From positions 5,741,072 to 5,805,071 of the forward strand of contig NC_066329.1 of the NCBI RefSeq assembly GCF_022539315.1: DNA of 64,000 bases. Reading direction: 5' to 3'. Under the pieces are notes generated by a model, which did no database searches, was not told the origin of the DNA, and was given only the letters and a program-made list of their open reading frames with translations. Shown here one piece after another: positions 26,561-37,520 of the stretch. Numbering within the stretch: the stretch's first letter is position 1; every line of letters begins with the position of its first letter. The stretch comes from Serinus canaria (taxonomy: Eukaryota; Chordata; Aves; Passeriformes; Fringillidae). Position numbers and translations under genes: made by a program.

Positions 26561-26924
26561 GGAGGCAAAGGAGGTGTATTGAATCTGTGACGTAGTGGGA
26601 GGTTAATAATGACTGTAATGTGAGATGGGGAGATCGATCACGTGTGGATCACAGGGATGGATATTTAATGTGTATGTGAGATGGCAGTGGAAGTTTTACT
26701 GGCCAGGATGCCTGGAAGGGACAGAGTTGGAGGCAGTAACTTACTGTGTGACAAATAAGTAACAGTGTTGGAAGGACGGTATTCAAAGATCCTTGTGCTC
26801 ACTAGAAGGTGCAGCAGTGGGGTAAAAGTGCATGGCATTTCCGGCAGTGTTTGTATAAATTCAAGGCATCTTCCTGCGTGTGTGCGAAGAGAAGACGGGA
26901 GAGCCTTTGCCAGCCTGCAAATGG

Positions 26925-27112
26925 CAGTCGGCGATTTGGGCGGGCGCCGCTCGCCCTCTCTGGCCGTGGGGTGGCAGCATCTTGATGTGCAAAACGAGCA
27001 TCTGCAGCGCCCTCGCTCCCGGAGGCTCAAAGGCACCCGCGGAGGGCTGAGAGTTCGGACTCACCGCCCATCGCAGCAAGAAACACAGTGCCCACTGTGT
27101 TTCCGGTTACAG
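26925..27112. promoter_or_regulatory. CpG-rich patch immediately 5' of the CR1 tail
   Basis: About 18 CpG dinucleotides fall in roughly 190 bp, in an otherwise CpG-poor neighbourhood (for example 'ggcgggcgccgctcgcc' near 26938). The patch stops where CR1 similarity begins. It does not match CR1 sequence that I recognise, so it is probably host DNA at the insertion site, perhaps a small CpG island or an unmethylated regulatory spot. A plus-strand frame open from 26765 to 27286 runs through it and into the CR1, but this looks accidental. Confidence 0.45.
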
Positions 27113-27380
27113 CGTGGTTCTGGCCTCAAGTTGTGCCAGGGGAGGTTTCAATTGGATATCAGGGTAAATTTCTTTGTTGTAAGGGTTGTCAAACACTGGA
27201 ACAGGCTTCCCAGGGCAGTGGTGGAATCACCGTCCCCAGACGTACTTAAAAGATTTGAAGATGTGGGACTTGGGGATATCGTTTAGTGATGGACTTGGCA
27301 GTGCTCTGCTAATGGTTGGAGTTAAAGATCTTTTTCAACCTAAATGATTCATCTGTGCAACCTAAATGATTCATCTGTGC
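27113..27380 (+). mobile_element. CR1 LINE, 5'-truncated 3' end
   Basis: This is the 3' terminal part of a chicken-repeat-1 (CR1) non-LTR retrotransposon in sense orientation. The plus strand shows the typical order of the avian CR1 tail: 'ctggcctcaagttgtgccag', a 'ggatatcaggg' segment, 'gaacaggcttcccagggcag', 'gtggtggaatcacc', 'cacttggggatat'-like text, then 'ggttggagttaaagatc' and 'tttttcaacctaaatgattc'. In frame it still reads like the CR1 reverse-transcriptase C-terminal tail (HWNRLPRAVVESPSPDVLKRFED near 27195-27265), but no endonuclease or polymerase domain is present, so it cannot move itself. Truncation at the 5' side is normal for CR1. The usual short terminal repeat is replaced by a 22-bp unit present twice (27336-27357 and 27358-27379). 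Substitutions against the family consensus as I remember it suggest an old copy. The family call is firm; the subfamily is not assigned. Confidence 0.92.
27336..27379 (+). repeat. 22-bp unit in tandem at the CR1 3' end
   Basis: Two identical 22-bp copies lie head to tail, each running from 'caacctaaatgattc' to 'atctgtg'. The unit begins inside the CR1 terminus, so it is longer than the usual 8-bp-like CR1 end repeats and probably arose by slippage or local duplication after insertion. Confidence 0.85.
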
Positions 27381-27965
27381 ATCACCACAATGTGCATCTG
27401 TGGTGCTGCAAGTGAAATGTAGCAGAAATGAAAACTAAACTGGATGCTCCAGTCACACACTCTGGGGGAGTTTGCTCACAGCTCATTGGGAAAACAGCTT
27501 GGGGACAGACCCATCCCTTGGTATTTTCATGGACAATCTGGTCTTGAATCAGAAAAGAGAGACATATGAACAATGCTAAGTAATTTTGTGCAAAACTATG
27601 CAGAATTGGCAAAACCAGTTTTTGTTAAAACCAAATGTAAGTATCTTTGAGATCTCCATATCTGTGAAATTTAGTTGACATTGGCCAATGACTTATAACC
27701 CCTCATACAGAGTGCAGACCTCATGCAGACCTAGTCTGCAAACAAAATGTTGGGTATGATATTGTAATAAATATTAATAAATCACACAATTATTAATGGG
27801 GAGATGTGGACAAACACATACTTAAACATACAGCAAGATTGTGTAAGATTTGTTTTCTCAGGAAACCAGCTGATAAGTAATGGATAGTTTGGAAAGAAGG
27901 AACTGAACATTCTCAAACTTCCAAGAAATGTTTGCTTAAAGCTAGACATTAGAAATGCTTTTTTT

Positions 27966-27982
27966 AAAAAAAAAAAAAAAAA
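27966..27982 (+). repeat. Run of 17 A
   Basis: A poly-A of 17 preceded by seven T (27959-27965). No retroelement body was recognised to the left. Confidence 0.9.
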
Positions 27983-29347
27983 GAGAAATATCTTTCTTAT
28001 CTTGCCCTTCCTACACAGGAAATTCATGATTTATTCTTCAAGATTCCAGGTCACAAAATTCTAATCAAGATTTCATTGTACTCACTCAGAGGGCAGCAGT
28101 CATTGATTTGGAGAATTATTTGATTCATCAAACTTTCCATATTGAAAAATGTAACTTCTAATTTTGAGTACCATTAGGGTAAAGGGTTGTTTTCATCTGG
28201 AGCACTGGACAAGGCCCATCTTCAGTATGGATTCGTGTCAGCACCTATTAGAAGGAAATAAATATATTGAAATCTAGTGCAAACTATTATAAGCAAAGCA
28301 GCTGGTGGTCTTGTTTCAACAAATTCCATTAGCCTGCAAAATGGAAGGAGATCCATCCAAAAATCCCTTTCACATTTTTTCTTGTTATCCACAAAAAAAC
28401 TTCAAAAGCAGATTAAATTCAGTCACCTTGGACCTGTCCACCACATTTCACTTTCATGTTTTCTCAGAAAAAAGTCCTACAACAAAATGTGGAGATGATT
28501 GTTCCATTTGCTCAACCTGTCACTCACTGTGTTTGATATGTATGCTTGCAGTGTAGCAGTTGCAGTCAGCATGTTTCCATTACAGACAGGACAAGTGCCC
28601 AGGCCACACCATCTACAGCTTCTCCACTGCTGCCATCCTGAGCATCATTTGACTGGTTTCCATCTGCTGAAGTAACAGGACTGATAGGCAGAGAAAATAA
28701 ACAAAACCAAACTCTTTAATGGCCAAAACAAAAGATATTCTCATAAATCATGGAATACTTTGAGTTAGAGGAAACCACTTAAGGTGGTTTGTCCAGTTTT
28801 GTCCTCAAATTCCTCATTGGATATATTTGAATTTTGATGTCCTAGACCTCCCTGTCACATTTCTAAACTTTTTTTTTTCATCAACATTTACCAAAATCCC
28901 ATGGGTAGCTTTTTTTTTTCTTCTTTCTAAGTGCAGTTCTGCTCAGAGAGTCGCTCATTCTTGACATTTCTCTTTATTGCATATAGTAAGATATAGTCTT
29001 GAAATGCAAAATATGAATCTGCATTCAGAATCATAATCACAGGACAGGTCTGTGCTAAGATGGAGCCGAAGTTCATGTTGTATGTCAGTATATATATCAT
29101 CCCAGAAGTGTGCATTAACATACCAAGGGAATTCAGAATTGAGGCGAAACTTTAAAGGAACGCAGATAAAGAAAGGAACAGAAAACCATCCAAAAATACC
29201 TAAATCTGCTTTGTAGAGATACAGATTTGTTCCTACCACAGAGATCTGATCCAAGCTTCCAGCAGACAGTTGGTGTAGAGCCCTGAGTTGAGTGTCTCTA
29301 TTGCCTTGGGTGTGGCATTCCCATTCAGGGGCCCAAAGGCTTGACAT

Positions 29348-29363
29348 GGGGGTGGGGGGGGGG
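29348..29363 (+). repeat. G-run (G5 T G10)
   Basis: Fifteen G in sixteen bases. It could form an intra- or intermolecular G-quadruplex and is a likely polymerase slippage site. No flanking promoter signal was seen. Confidence 0.85.
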
Positions 29364-31459
29364 AGCTGTGCTCATTGAATCAACTCAGGAGGTCTGGTTC
29401 CCACTTTCTGCTTGCAGCTCCCTACCAGGGACTCCAGCTGAGCTGCTGGTAGTGTGGAATGAAAAGCTGGAAGCTCAAGGTTTCCCAGGGCTCCTGCCCT
29501 GTAACTGTTCTGGCAAATGAAGCCTTGTCACAGAAATACAGTTCCATTCTGGTGTCTGGAAAGATGGTAAGGCCCTTTTCCTACATGTGGATCTCTCTCT
29601 CATATTATCCAGTCAGCGTGTTTGGAGGCTCTATGTATTAAATAGATTTATGTGTTTAATAATTACTAGTTTCAAAGATTTACAGTGCCCTGCTACTGTT
29701 TCTGTGACTCTCCCTCCCCAGGAGGTTAAAAAAGTGAAAATCCTTCATTGAGGAAAAGGAAAATATTAGAAACTTTAAATTTTCCATCATTTGGAAAATG
29801 ATAGGTTGTGGAGAAAATAAAACCACATTCTCTGGATGTTGTGGATTAGGTGAGAGCATGCATATGTCTTGGGGTTGCACATTACACACGTGTTGAGGGA
29901 AGATGTAAAGATCTGAATATGTTTATCTCCTCCCTCTTTGCTTCAAAAAAACCTTCAGACAAGTCAAGTGGCATAACCAGAGGAAGCTTCAGAGCTACTC
30001 TGCCACTGTTTGGTTGTCCAGTGACAATTTGATAGAAAGAAGCAGCCTTCATTTATCAAGAAAAAAAAGAGTGGGATTTACCAATAAGAAGGTACAGCCA
30101 CTTCTAATATAGCCTCACTTTTTTGTTATCTTCACAGCTGACTCTTGCTCAGTGCTCATATAATTTCCAAAGTTGTCTCATGCCAGAGCAAGTCCCACTG
30201 TGGTGTGAACTAGCCATTTTAATCTTCTTTTCATGTAGAGTGAATTATAGTCACTATAAAAGCTAAAAGGAACACAAAGGGCAATTTAAGAACTGAAATT
30301 CTTATATGTGAAATTTATTAACATATTCCTATCTGGGTTTGGTGCAAAACCAATGCAGTTTTATTAAATAACAATACTAGAGGCATAAGGAACTTGGAAT
30401 GCAGCTTACAGACATTGGATTTGAATGACTCATTTTCAAATGAGAGATTTGGAAAGGAAAAGAGAACCCTTCTGTATTACATATTTATTATAGGGAAAGT
30501 GTTAATGAATTTGAGAATCATACAGCAAGGAATTATGTTTCCAGAGTTTTCTTAGTTCCTGGGCATTTCCAGGGTCCCAGAAGGATGAACAGATGTGTAG
30601 AGAACACCTAAGTTCCTGCCATAAAATAAGCACCAAATCACAAATGGGATTGTATGGAAAACCTGAGTAAAGTAGAAGGGCATATCCCCCTTCTGATAAA
30701 GGGAGGTCTTCATTGTACAGAACACAACAAACTGCTCTTTAATTTGAAACCAACACTAGTGAGTTTAAAAGACAAGAACTGCCTGGAGAAATAGCAGAGC
30801 TCTGAGAGGCAAGCAAGCTTTCTGACATCTGAATGTTAACTCTGGACATCTACATACCCCAGCTCTGCAGCTTCCATCAAATCACCAGAAGTCTCTGTCT
30901 TCTTCTGAGCCCTGACCCGAGCGGTTCCAGTGGCCTTCACAGGAGAGCCTGAGCTATCTGACCTGGTTTGCACACTGCAGATTTACTACCAAGCTTGTAC
31001 TGACATTAAGGAGCCCATGGAAAAGAAGTTTGTCTTCCAATTTGGCAGCACAGAGAGGTAGATAATATTTGAATGAAGTTGCCAAAATGCCCTCAGGGCC
31101 TTAGCAAATTGCAGCTTTTGAAGCACTAAGCTGCATTTTTTTCTTGTGATCTAATTTTAAGAATCCTTGTGGAAAAAATCCCTTTGTATGTGGACTTGCA
31201 ACCTTAGGTTGCCAATTCAGATCTGATCAGCACGGTAAGACAGGCTCCCAAATTTTTGTTCATGAACAGCTGTCTGAAGGACAGGATAACAAACAGCCTC
31301 CAAAGCAGGACCTCTATCTGGAGGGCTGTTCCTAAACTTGGAGTAAACTGTATTCTCAACGTTTGCTTTCCTACTGGTAGCAACCAAGTCTTTCACTCAG
31401 ATAACCAACTCAAAGCAAGCTGACACTACTGTACTGCTAGTACCTGACCTAGTCTGCAA

Positions 31460-31499
31460 AATTCCTGAGTGACAAACCTAATTCCTGAGAGACAAGCCT
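31460..31499 (+). repeat. 20-bp tandem duplication, two copies
   Basis: Copies 'aattcctgagtgacaaacct' and 'aattcctgagagacaagcct' abut and differ at two positions. A small local duplication of some age. Confidence 0.9.
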
Positions 31500-32647
31500 T
31501 CCACTTCACCAGCCTCTTGTGTGTAACTGCAGAGCTATGCAGGACTGCAGAGTCCTTTTCCCCCTTCCATCACCTTGTGCAAGTGTCAGTGCCCTGTTCA
31601 GATATGAGCTGAACCCCTTCTTGCATGTGTTACATTTTAGCAGCTTTAGGGAGTGGAACATCACACTGCAGAGGGGTGGTCTGGTCTGAAATGGCCATTT
31701 GCTAAGCTACGTGGGCAATTCCAAGAACAAGAACAGGAAAGGGACATATGGGGAAGAGAGAGATTTCTGATACTGGGAAGAGTGGTATGCATACATGAGG
31801 CAGTGAAGATGGATGTGTGCACTAACAGGCTTGAAGGTCTTCATTGTTTCTGTTTTCATATTTTTATTTATTATGCTGGAGCTAAGCAGCTGCTTTCTCC
31901 TGCTGCTGTTAGCTCTATTTTTTTTGCATGCTCATGACAGTGAACATGCTTGTCCATGTGGATACTACATAGATATGTTTATGTTCCTACAGCTTTCAGA
32001 GGAGAAATGAGGACAAAGGACTTTTCAGTATTCTACATAGCACTTGCTGCAGTTGTCTTGTTTTGGGTTTGGTTTTTTTTTTCCCTCTAAATAAAAAAAG
32101 TTGGATATTTTTTTCTCACTATGATTAGTGCTTATTGGCCAAAGATGTCTCAGGCCTCTGTAATCTGTCCTGTTCATAGCAGATGTGTCCGGGAGAGTGG
32201 AGTGGCAGATGCACCATTGCCTTACCATCATAGCAGCCAGAGTGCTGCAGTCTGTGTCCTTCTCTGGCTCCCAAATAACTAGTGGACAGATTGATTTTGA
32301 TTTCCAAAAGCACTCTGTTCCTTAAAATGCTGGGGCAGAGGAGAGGAGAAGCTTACTGGAATGGCATTACTTAGGAAAAGCAGATTTTTGAGTCATCTCC
32401 TCTGTTTGTATTTTCTTACCCTTTTTGGCTTCAGTCTGGAGGTGCTGTATCTGTTTCAGGCTGTTGGCTCCTTGGTAAGCCAAGAGTGGCTTGGATTAGC
32501 CCTTGCAGTGACCATCTCCCAGTTGAGTGCCTGTTGTCCTGTACCTTTAGAACAGAAGCAGGAGTCATGTTTCCTCAGATGTGGCTGGAAGATGACCAGG
32601 ATTGTCTGTGTCTCTGTGTGTGATGTGTACAGGACCTAATCTCAATA

Positions 32648-32692
32648 AGATCTGGATCAAAATTTGGCTCTGTTGAAATCAGTGGGAGTGCT
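32648..32692. repeat. Short amniote repeat fragment
   Basis: 'caaaatttggctctgttgaa' plus 'atcagtgggagtgc' resembles the dispersed '…caaatttggccctgttgaag…tcaatgggag…' motif of amniote interspersed repeats. Only about 45 bp can be matched. Confidence 0.35.
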
Positions 32693-33439
32693 TTATTTGA
32701 GTTCATTTCTCAAACTCATCTCTGCCAAATGCTGAAGATTTATAGTAGTCTTTCAGAATATTCTTATTGTATTTGCAACACACTTCTAATACTATGTAGT
32801 CGTAAATATGGGTCATTATTGACTGTCTATGGTCAGTGCAATTTTTCTACTTTTAAGATAACACAATGTTATCATTTAATACTTTTAAATTTTGAATGCT
32901 TTTCAATTGATTCAATTAAAATGGGAGAGTCACAATATTGGCATTATGTCTAATGCTAGGTATGCTTAAAAGCATGTGGTTTCATTTAAACATTTCTACA
33001 GATGAAATGGAACTTCATTCTTTCAAATAGGGATGTGTAAGTAATATAACAAACAATAACATCCCTTTGTAAGAATGGAGCTCTGTAGTATGTTTTTCAG
33101 CAGGCTGTGCTCACTGAGAACCAAGACAGTTGTTGTTTATATATACAGAAAGTTCATTCATGAAAACACACAATGAATAGCAAAGGAGAAGAACAGTGAT
33201 AAACTCTCTGTGCCTCTTAGGTGATGCTGAATGAGTTTCTGCATTCTCTGCCGAGTGCCTGGGATCTGAGTGCCTGGAATCTCTGGCACTTGCCATTTAC
33301 AGCACCATCTTGTGTGGTGACCTGGAGACTCCATACTGGAAAAGAGCACTCAGAGGATTTTAAAGCTCTTCTTTCTTACCTTTCTTTGATAGCTTAGCCT
33401 AGAAAAATGTAGGTATACCTGAGGAGGATTAGCTGCTAT

Positions 33440-33700
33440 GTATCTGCACCGTGTTAGTCTTCTATCACTCTAAAGGGAGAATTTCATGCCGGCAGTTAAC
33501 TGAATTCTTCTGCCGGGCAGTTGTGACAGTGTTAAAAGTAGGTCATTTGAATGCATTGCTGATAACAGTAATGGATTCACACATCAGCCGGCTGCTCCAT
33601 ACACACGTAACCCCTGCCCAATGTCACCTCCACAGTGGTTCACTCCCAGGCACTGGAATGTGCCATTTTGCTAATGCACATATGCGGAGTTTGCATTACA
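33440..33700. promoter_or_regulatory. Candidate regulatory block left of the 34-kb CpG patch
   Basis: The block contains a near-repeat of 'tgccggcagtt' (33487-33497) and 'tgccgggcagtt' (33511-33522) flanking a 'gaattc' core, several isolated CpGs, and words such as 'tgctaatgcacatatgcgg' near 33669. It shows no recognisable transposon. Its position 270 bp from the CpG-dense patch suggests it could serve that promoter; this is inference. Confidence 0.3.
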
Positions 33701-33964
33701 AACTAAGGAAAGCTGAGAGCTTAGAAAATGCCAACAATAACTGCTCTCTGAAAAAGTGTCTTGGATCTGGACTCTACATGGCTGGGTTATATGAAGTGGC
33801 AGCAGGATGAAAACTTGCTTAAAAAGTTTCAAGTTGCTGGGAGGATGTTTTATTAAAACAAAGAAACAAACAAAACCCCCATCCCACAAACAAAATAACC
33901 CTCTAGCTCTTTCTGGAGTGCACCAGAGAATGCACGTTCAGTAATGTCTGTGAGTTGCTCAGTC

Positions 33965-34110
33965 TCTGCAGCTCCCTCTGCAGCGCCCTTTCTGCTTCCC
34001 CGCTGCTGCAGCGTGCGCTGCTGAACCGGGCTGTGCGGCTCACACAGAGCCAGCCCCGCGCTCCGTGCGCGCACTGCCTCCGCTGCTCCGGGCCCAGCGG
34101 CTGCGGGCTC
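33965..34110. promoter_or_regulatory. CpG-dense patch, possible promoter
   Basis: Around 15 CpGs occur in 145 bp, with words such as 'ccccgcgctccgtgcgcgca' near 34052. The DNA on both sides is ordinary. A splice-acceptor-like site and an ATG in good context lie about 130 bp to the right, which makes a rightward promoter the simplest reading, although a leftward one is not excluded. No TATA box is evident. Confidence 0.45.
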
Positions 34111-34241
34111 TGGAATCAACAGCTCTGCATCACTTTGCATGAAGAGTTGCTTCTTCCTACTTTCAGGATAGCTTGAAACTAAATTCTGAAGATTAAAATC
34201 TTAAATACTATATGTAATTCATTCTGCTGTCCCCCAAACAG

Positions 34242-34314
34242 CTTAAAGCGATGGCAACAACCAAAAGCAGCCAGGAGTCGTGGGTTACATTTGCATGTCT
34301 TGCTGTAGCTGTTG
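34242..34314 (+). other. Candidate short coding exon with start codon (unconfirmed)
   Basis: A 73-bp segment is bounded on the left by a pyrimidine-rich tract ending 'cccccaaacag' (AG at 34240-34241) and on the right by a donor-like 'gttg|gtaagc' (GT at 34315). It holds an ATG at 34251 in a strong context (G at -3, G at +4). The frame begins MATTKSSQES and continues into a hydrophobic run, WVTFACLAVAVG, so the product could be a signal peptide or membrane anchor. The exon would end in phase 1. A perfect octamer ATTTGCAT sits inside at 34289-34296. The CpG-dense patch upstream could be exon 1 and promoter. I do not recognise the peptide and no downstream exon was identified, so this may be coincidence. 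Confidence 0.22.
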
Positions 34315-35514
34315 GTAAGCCCCTGGAAGCTGCAGTAAAGCCTCTGCTGTCCCCAGACCAGCTCCTCCACAAGCAGCATCGAGTTAGGGAACAGCCGCAG
34401 TCAGGCTCGCAGATCAGAAAGGCAGTGGCAGGGTCTGGGCTAGAGAATAAGCCTCGCTGTTTGAAGAGAGCAAGAGCTGTGAGCAGAGAGGAACGGAGAC
34501 ATTTCTAGCTACTGTAACCGGCCTCTGGTGAAGCAGTTTTAGTTCCCGTGGAGAAGGTAGCTCACTTGTGAAGCAAAATCCATAACCTCTACTTGATGTC
34601 ACCTAAGACATCCACACGAATTTTGTACTTGCTATCCAAAATGACATTAACTGTCATTGGGGAAATAATTTGCTTTGAAACAGGAAAATGCAAAACAAAG
34701 CAAAAGCAAGTCTAATCTCAGAACACACTCATTCATATAAAAGGCATGGGCTGGGGTTCGTGTAAGTACAAGAGCAATTTAGGAAAATGAACGAGATAAG
34801 CTGAAAACCTACCAAAATATAATAGAGGCACAAAACACTGAGTTAACTATTTGATAATTGACTGTGCCAAGAAAGGAAGAGAGGATTATTCAGTACCAGT
34901 ACTGGACAGTACAAAATCTTACTTGATAGGTAAAAGTAGCTTGGTTAAGATTGCACACTGCCTTTACCTTCTCCCCTAGATCTGCTACGATCAAGAATCA
35001 TATGTGTCTTTTTGCTACTTAAAAATACTATATTGTTGGATTTGCTTTTCCTGTCTAAAGATTCAGGAATTGCTGATGAGACCAAAACCTGCAGCTTTAG
35101 AGAGAATGTATCTGAAGAGTCAGCAGTGATACGCTACCGCAGGCTGTTTCTGTGCATGCCTGTGGTAGGAGGTTCACTTTTCCAGCGCAGCATAATGCAG
35201 CAAGTTGATGGAAAGCTGAGTGTGATGCAGGCTTGGCTAATTGGAGCACTCCTGGGAGGATGTGAATTGCAGTTTCCATAATGAGTAGACAGAAAAGATA
35301 GTTTACATCCTCTAATGTAACAGCATCAGGACAAGATTAATAGCAGAACCAGAGCAGCGGTGTCTATCAAACACTTCATTATTAAAGGAACTGGGTTTCA
35401 CTAATGGTATTGTGCTGGAGATGGGTGCTGTGAGTCAGTGGGCAAAATCCCTTCCCTGTGTCTCCCCCAACTTTCTCATCACCAAAGATTAAGATTATAA
35501 TGGACACAGGAACA

Positions 35515-35740
35515 CAGAGGTTTTTCTGTTAGGCAATGCAATTAAATTGTGGTTCACCTTCCAAACTGCACTGGAAATGGAGTAATCTGAATGCACAATT
35601 GTCCATGGATCTTTTAATTTTGCTGCTGCTTTATAAAAGGTCATATCAGGAATGTTAATGAAGAGTCATTAATTTGAGGTTGGAGGAGGTGGACTAGATT
35701 TATGTAAACATGCAATTTTTCTTTCATATTTTGAGCACAC
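35515..35740. promoter_or_regulatory. Candidate AT-rich regulatory block
   Basis: Contains 'gcaatgcaattaaattgtgg' near 35534 and 'gaagagtcattaatttg' near 35661, with a possible forkhead-like 'tatgtaaaca' near 35700. No transposon similarity was recognised. Function is inferred from motif density only. Confidence 0.25.
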
Positions 35741-36283
35741 TATATACTGGCAGGGTTCTCGGTGATATTAAACTGTACCTCAGCCTAGAAACTTGGGCAG
35801 CACAAATTTGGAAAACAGTCCCCTTTGCTGGCAATTATTGACCTGGAATGGGATGGCAGAAAGTGTTACAAATCAGCATGTACACACCAGACTTGATTGG
35901 GAGGGGGAGGCTTTTGCTCTGAGAGGTACTGTTGGGTTGGAAACCAAAAGAGGTCACTTTGCTGTCATTTCAGATATTTATTAGAATACAAGCTATGGTG
36001 TTGTTTACAACCAGAGAGAGAAAAGACCTTTAAGTCCCCACTGCTCTAGGTGAAATATATGCCTTTTGCTGCTGGTTTTGAGGAAAATCACAATCAGCAA
36101 CTTTTTATGATCTGTGCTGGCAAAAAGGCTGTGCATTTTTCAGATTCCCTGTTTGGGGGAGGTGCCTTTTTCAGACAAATACTGCTTGGGTTAACACTAG
36201 ATAAATCTCTAACCCCAGAGCATGTTTGATAAAACCTAATCCCAGACTGGTGAAGGGAAGGTTTTAGTGCAACATCAGATCAG

Positions 36284-36327
36284 TTTTGTATGTTAATCTG
36301 AATCTCCTTCCCTTTTGTATGTTAATC
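36284..36327 (+). repeat. 15-bp direct repeat
   Basis: 'ttttgtatgttaatc' occurs at 36284-36298 and again at 36313-36327 with a 14-bp spacer that itself shares 'cctttccc/ccttccc' text with the right flank. A small imperfect duplication. Confidence 0.85.
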
Positions 36328-36950
36328 CTTTCCCTTTGCTGGACAGATTTGTGTGTCTGTTAGCACAGCCCCCTTTGCTCTCTCAGGACATGTTGCTGTC
36401 TGCCCAGACTCAAGACCCTCAATGATGCCAGAACAAAGTCAACCAATTCCAATGTTTAGTATGGTGATAGCTCCGATAAACTTGGAGGCCCCAGTTTGCT
36501 CTCTCCTATCCTGGTGTAGAGGCTTGACATGCTCCAGCCTTGGCTTGGAATGATGCAGAAGGTGAATCTGAAGTGCAGTTATTATTTCTGAACAAATCCC
36601 TGTAGTCAGTATCCTGTGTTTACCCAGAGAATGCAATGGCAGTTCAATGTTCTGTCTGGTAACTGAGAGGGGAAACTTCTCAAGTCAAAATTACAAAAAG
36701 CCCTGAGTCTGCAAATATAGGTGCAGTCATCTGAAGAACTTTTCTCTGCAGTTACCATGATTTCACACCTGAGAAGCAAAGAAACTGAGAGTCTGGGGGT
36801 ACTCTGGGCATGCACACCTCCTTTCTTGTGGCATGTGTGCATCCAAAGGTGGTCACTTAACCACTTGCTTGGCCTGCTCTTCTGAGCTCATTTACTTCTT
36901 ACTGTGATTGCCCGGGTCATCTCGGAGTGCTTGTAAACAGAGCATGTTTC

Positions 36951-37000
36951 CCTCTCTCTCTCTCACTCTCTCTCTCTTTTTTTTTTTTTTTTTTTTTTTT
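36951..37000 (+). repeat. (CT)n tract followed by 24 T
   Basis: A CT dinucleotide run with one interrupting A at 36965 passes directly into an uninterrupted run of 24 T (36977-37000). It is likely length-polymorphic. The T run read on the minus strand is a poly-A, but no retroelement body is recognisable beside it. Confidence 0.95.
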
Positions 37001-37520
37001 AATGGAGTTAACCACAGCTCAATATTTGTATCATTCAAGCTCAATTAAAAGCACATACAAAAAATTTCATGAATAGTCTGCTTCTAATGGACAGGCTCAC
37101 TTTCATAACAGCCGCTTTTCAAAGATACTTTTAACAACGAGACAGAAGGATTTACGATGTAAGTGTTTTAGTCATTAGAAAATTGGAATTGTTTCTTTGG
37201 AGAAAACAAACAGGCTCTGGGCTCTTCCTAAGAGCAGTACGGACTCAGCGGCTGGCAGCGAGTTAGCCCCCCTGCAGTATGAATTAATGATAAAACTGCT
37301 TTCGTTCAGAAGGGAATTTTATTGGGCAGGATGCCGGGTACCAACACAATGAGGTCTCCAGGCACCCCTCCCTCTAGGGGTCTTCAATTACACTTCGTAA
37401 TGAGCACTGTTTCATTAGTGAGGAAAGCAAAAGTCTGCACTAATTAAAATTAAATTAGGACACACTCAAGTTGTGTCACACAGTGTGCTGAGATATTAAT
37501 AAAAAGGAAGCTGCCTTGAA
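36990..37520. promoter_or_regulatory. Candidate enhancer with homeodomain and RUNX motifs
   Basis: Directly right of a CT/T tract, the sequence becomes dense in factor-like words: AACCACA (RUNX type) at 37010-37016, 'gaattaatgataaaac' near 37282, 'cttcaattacacttcgtaat' near 37382, and TAATTA at 37441-37446. CpGs are retained singly in AT-rich context (for example near 37136, 37248 and 37256). No repeat or coding signal was seen. This is the most enhancer-like stretch in the window by eye. Confidence 0.42.

Larger units (their letters stand above)
27390..33430. other. No gene seen; non-coding DNA right of the CR1
   Basis: AT-rich with A and T runs, small duplications and one short amniote-repeat fragment. 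No coding or RNA-gene evidence. A small palindrome 'gcaaccttaggttgc' lies near 31199. Confidence 0.55.

Noticed and set aside
26765..27286. 173-codon plus-strand frame
   Set aside because: Its right part is CR1 coding remnant and its left part is unrelated CpG-rich host DNA; the fusion looks accidental.
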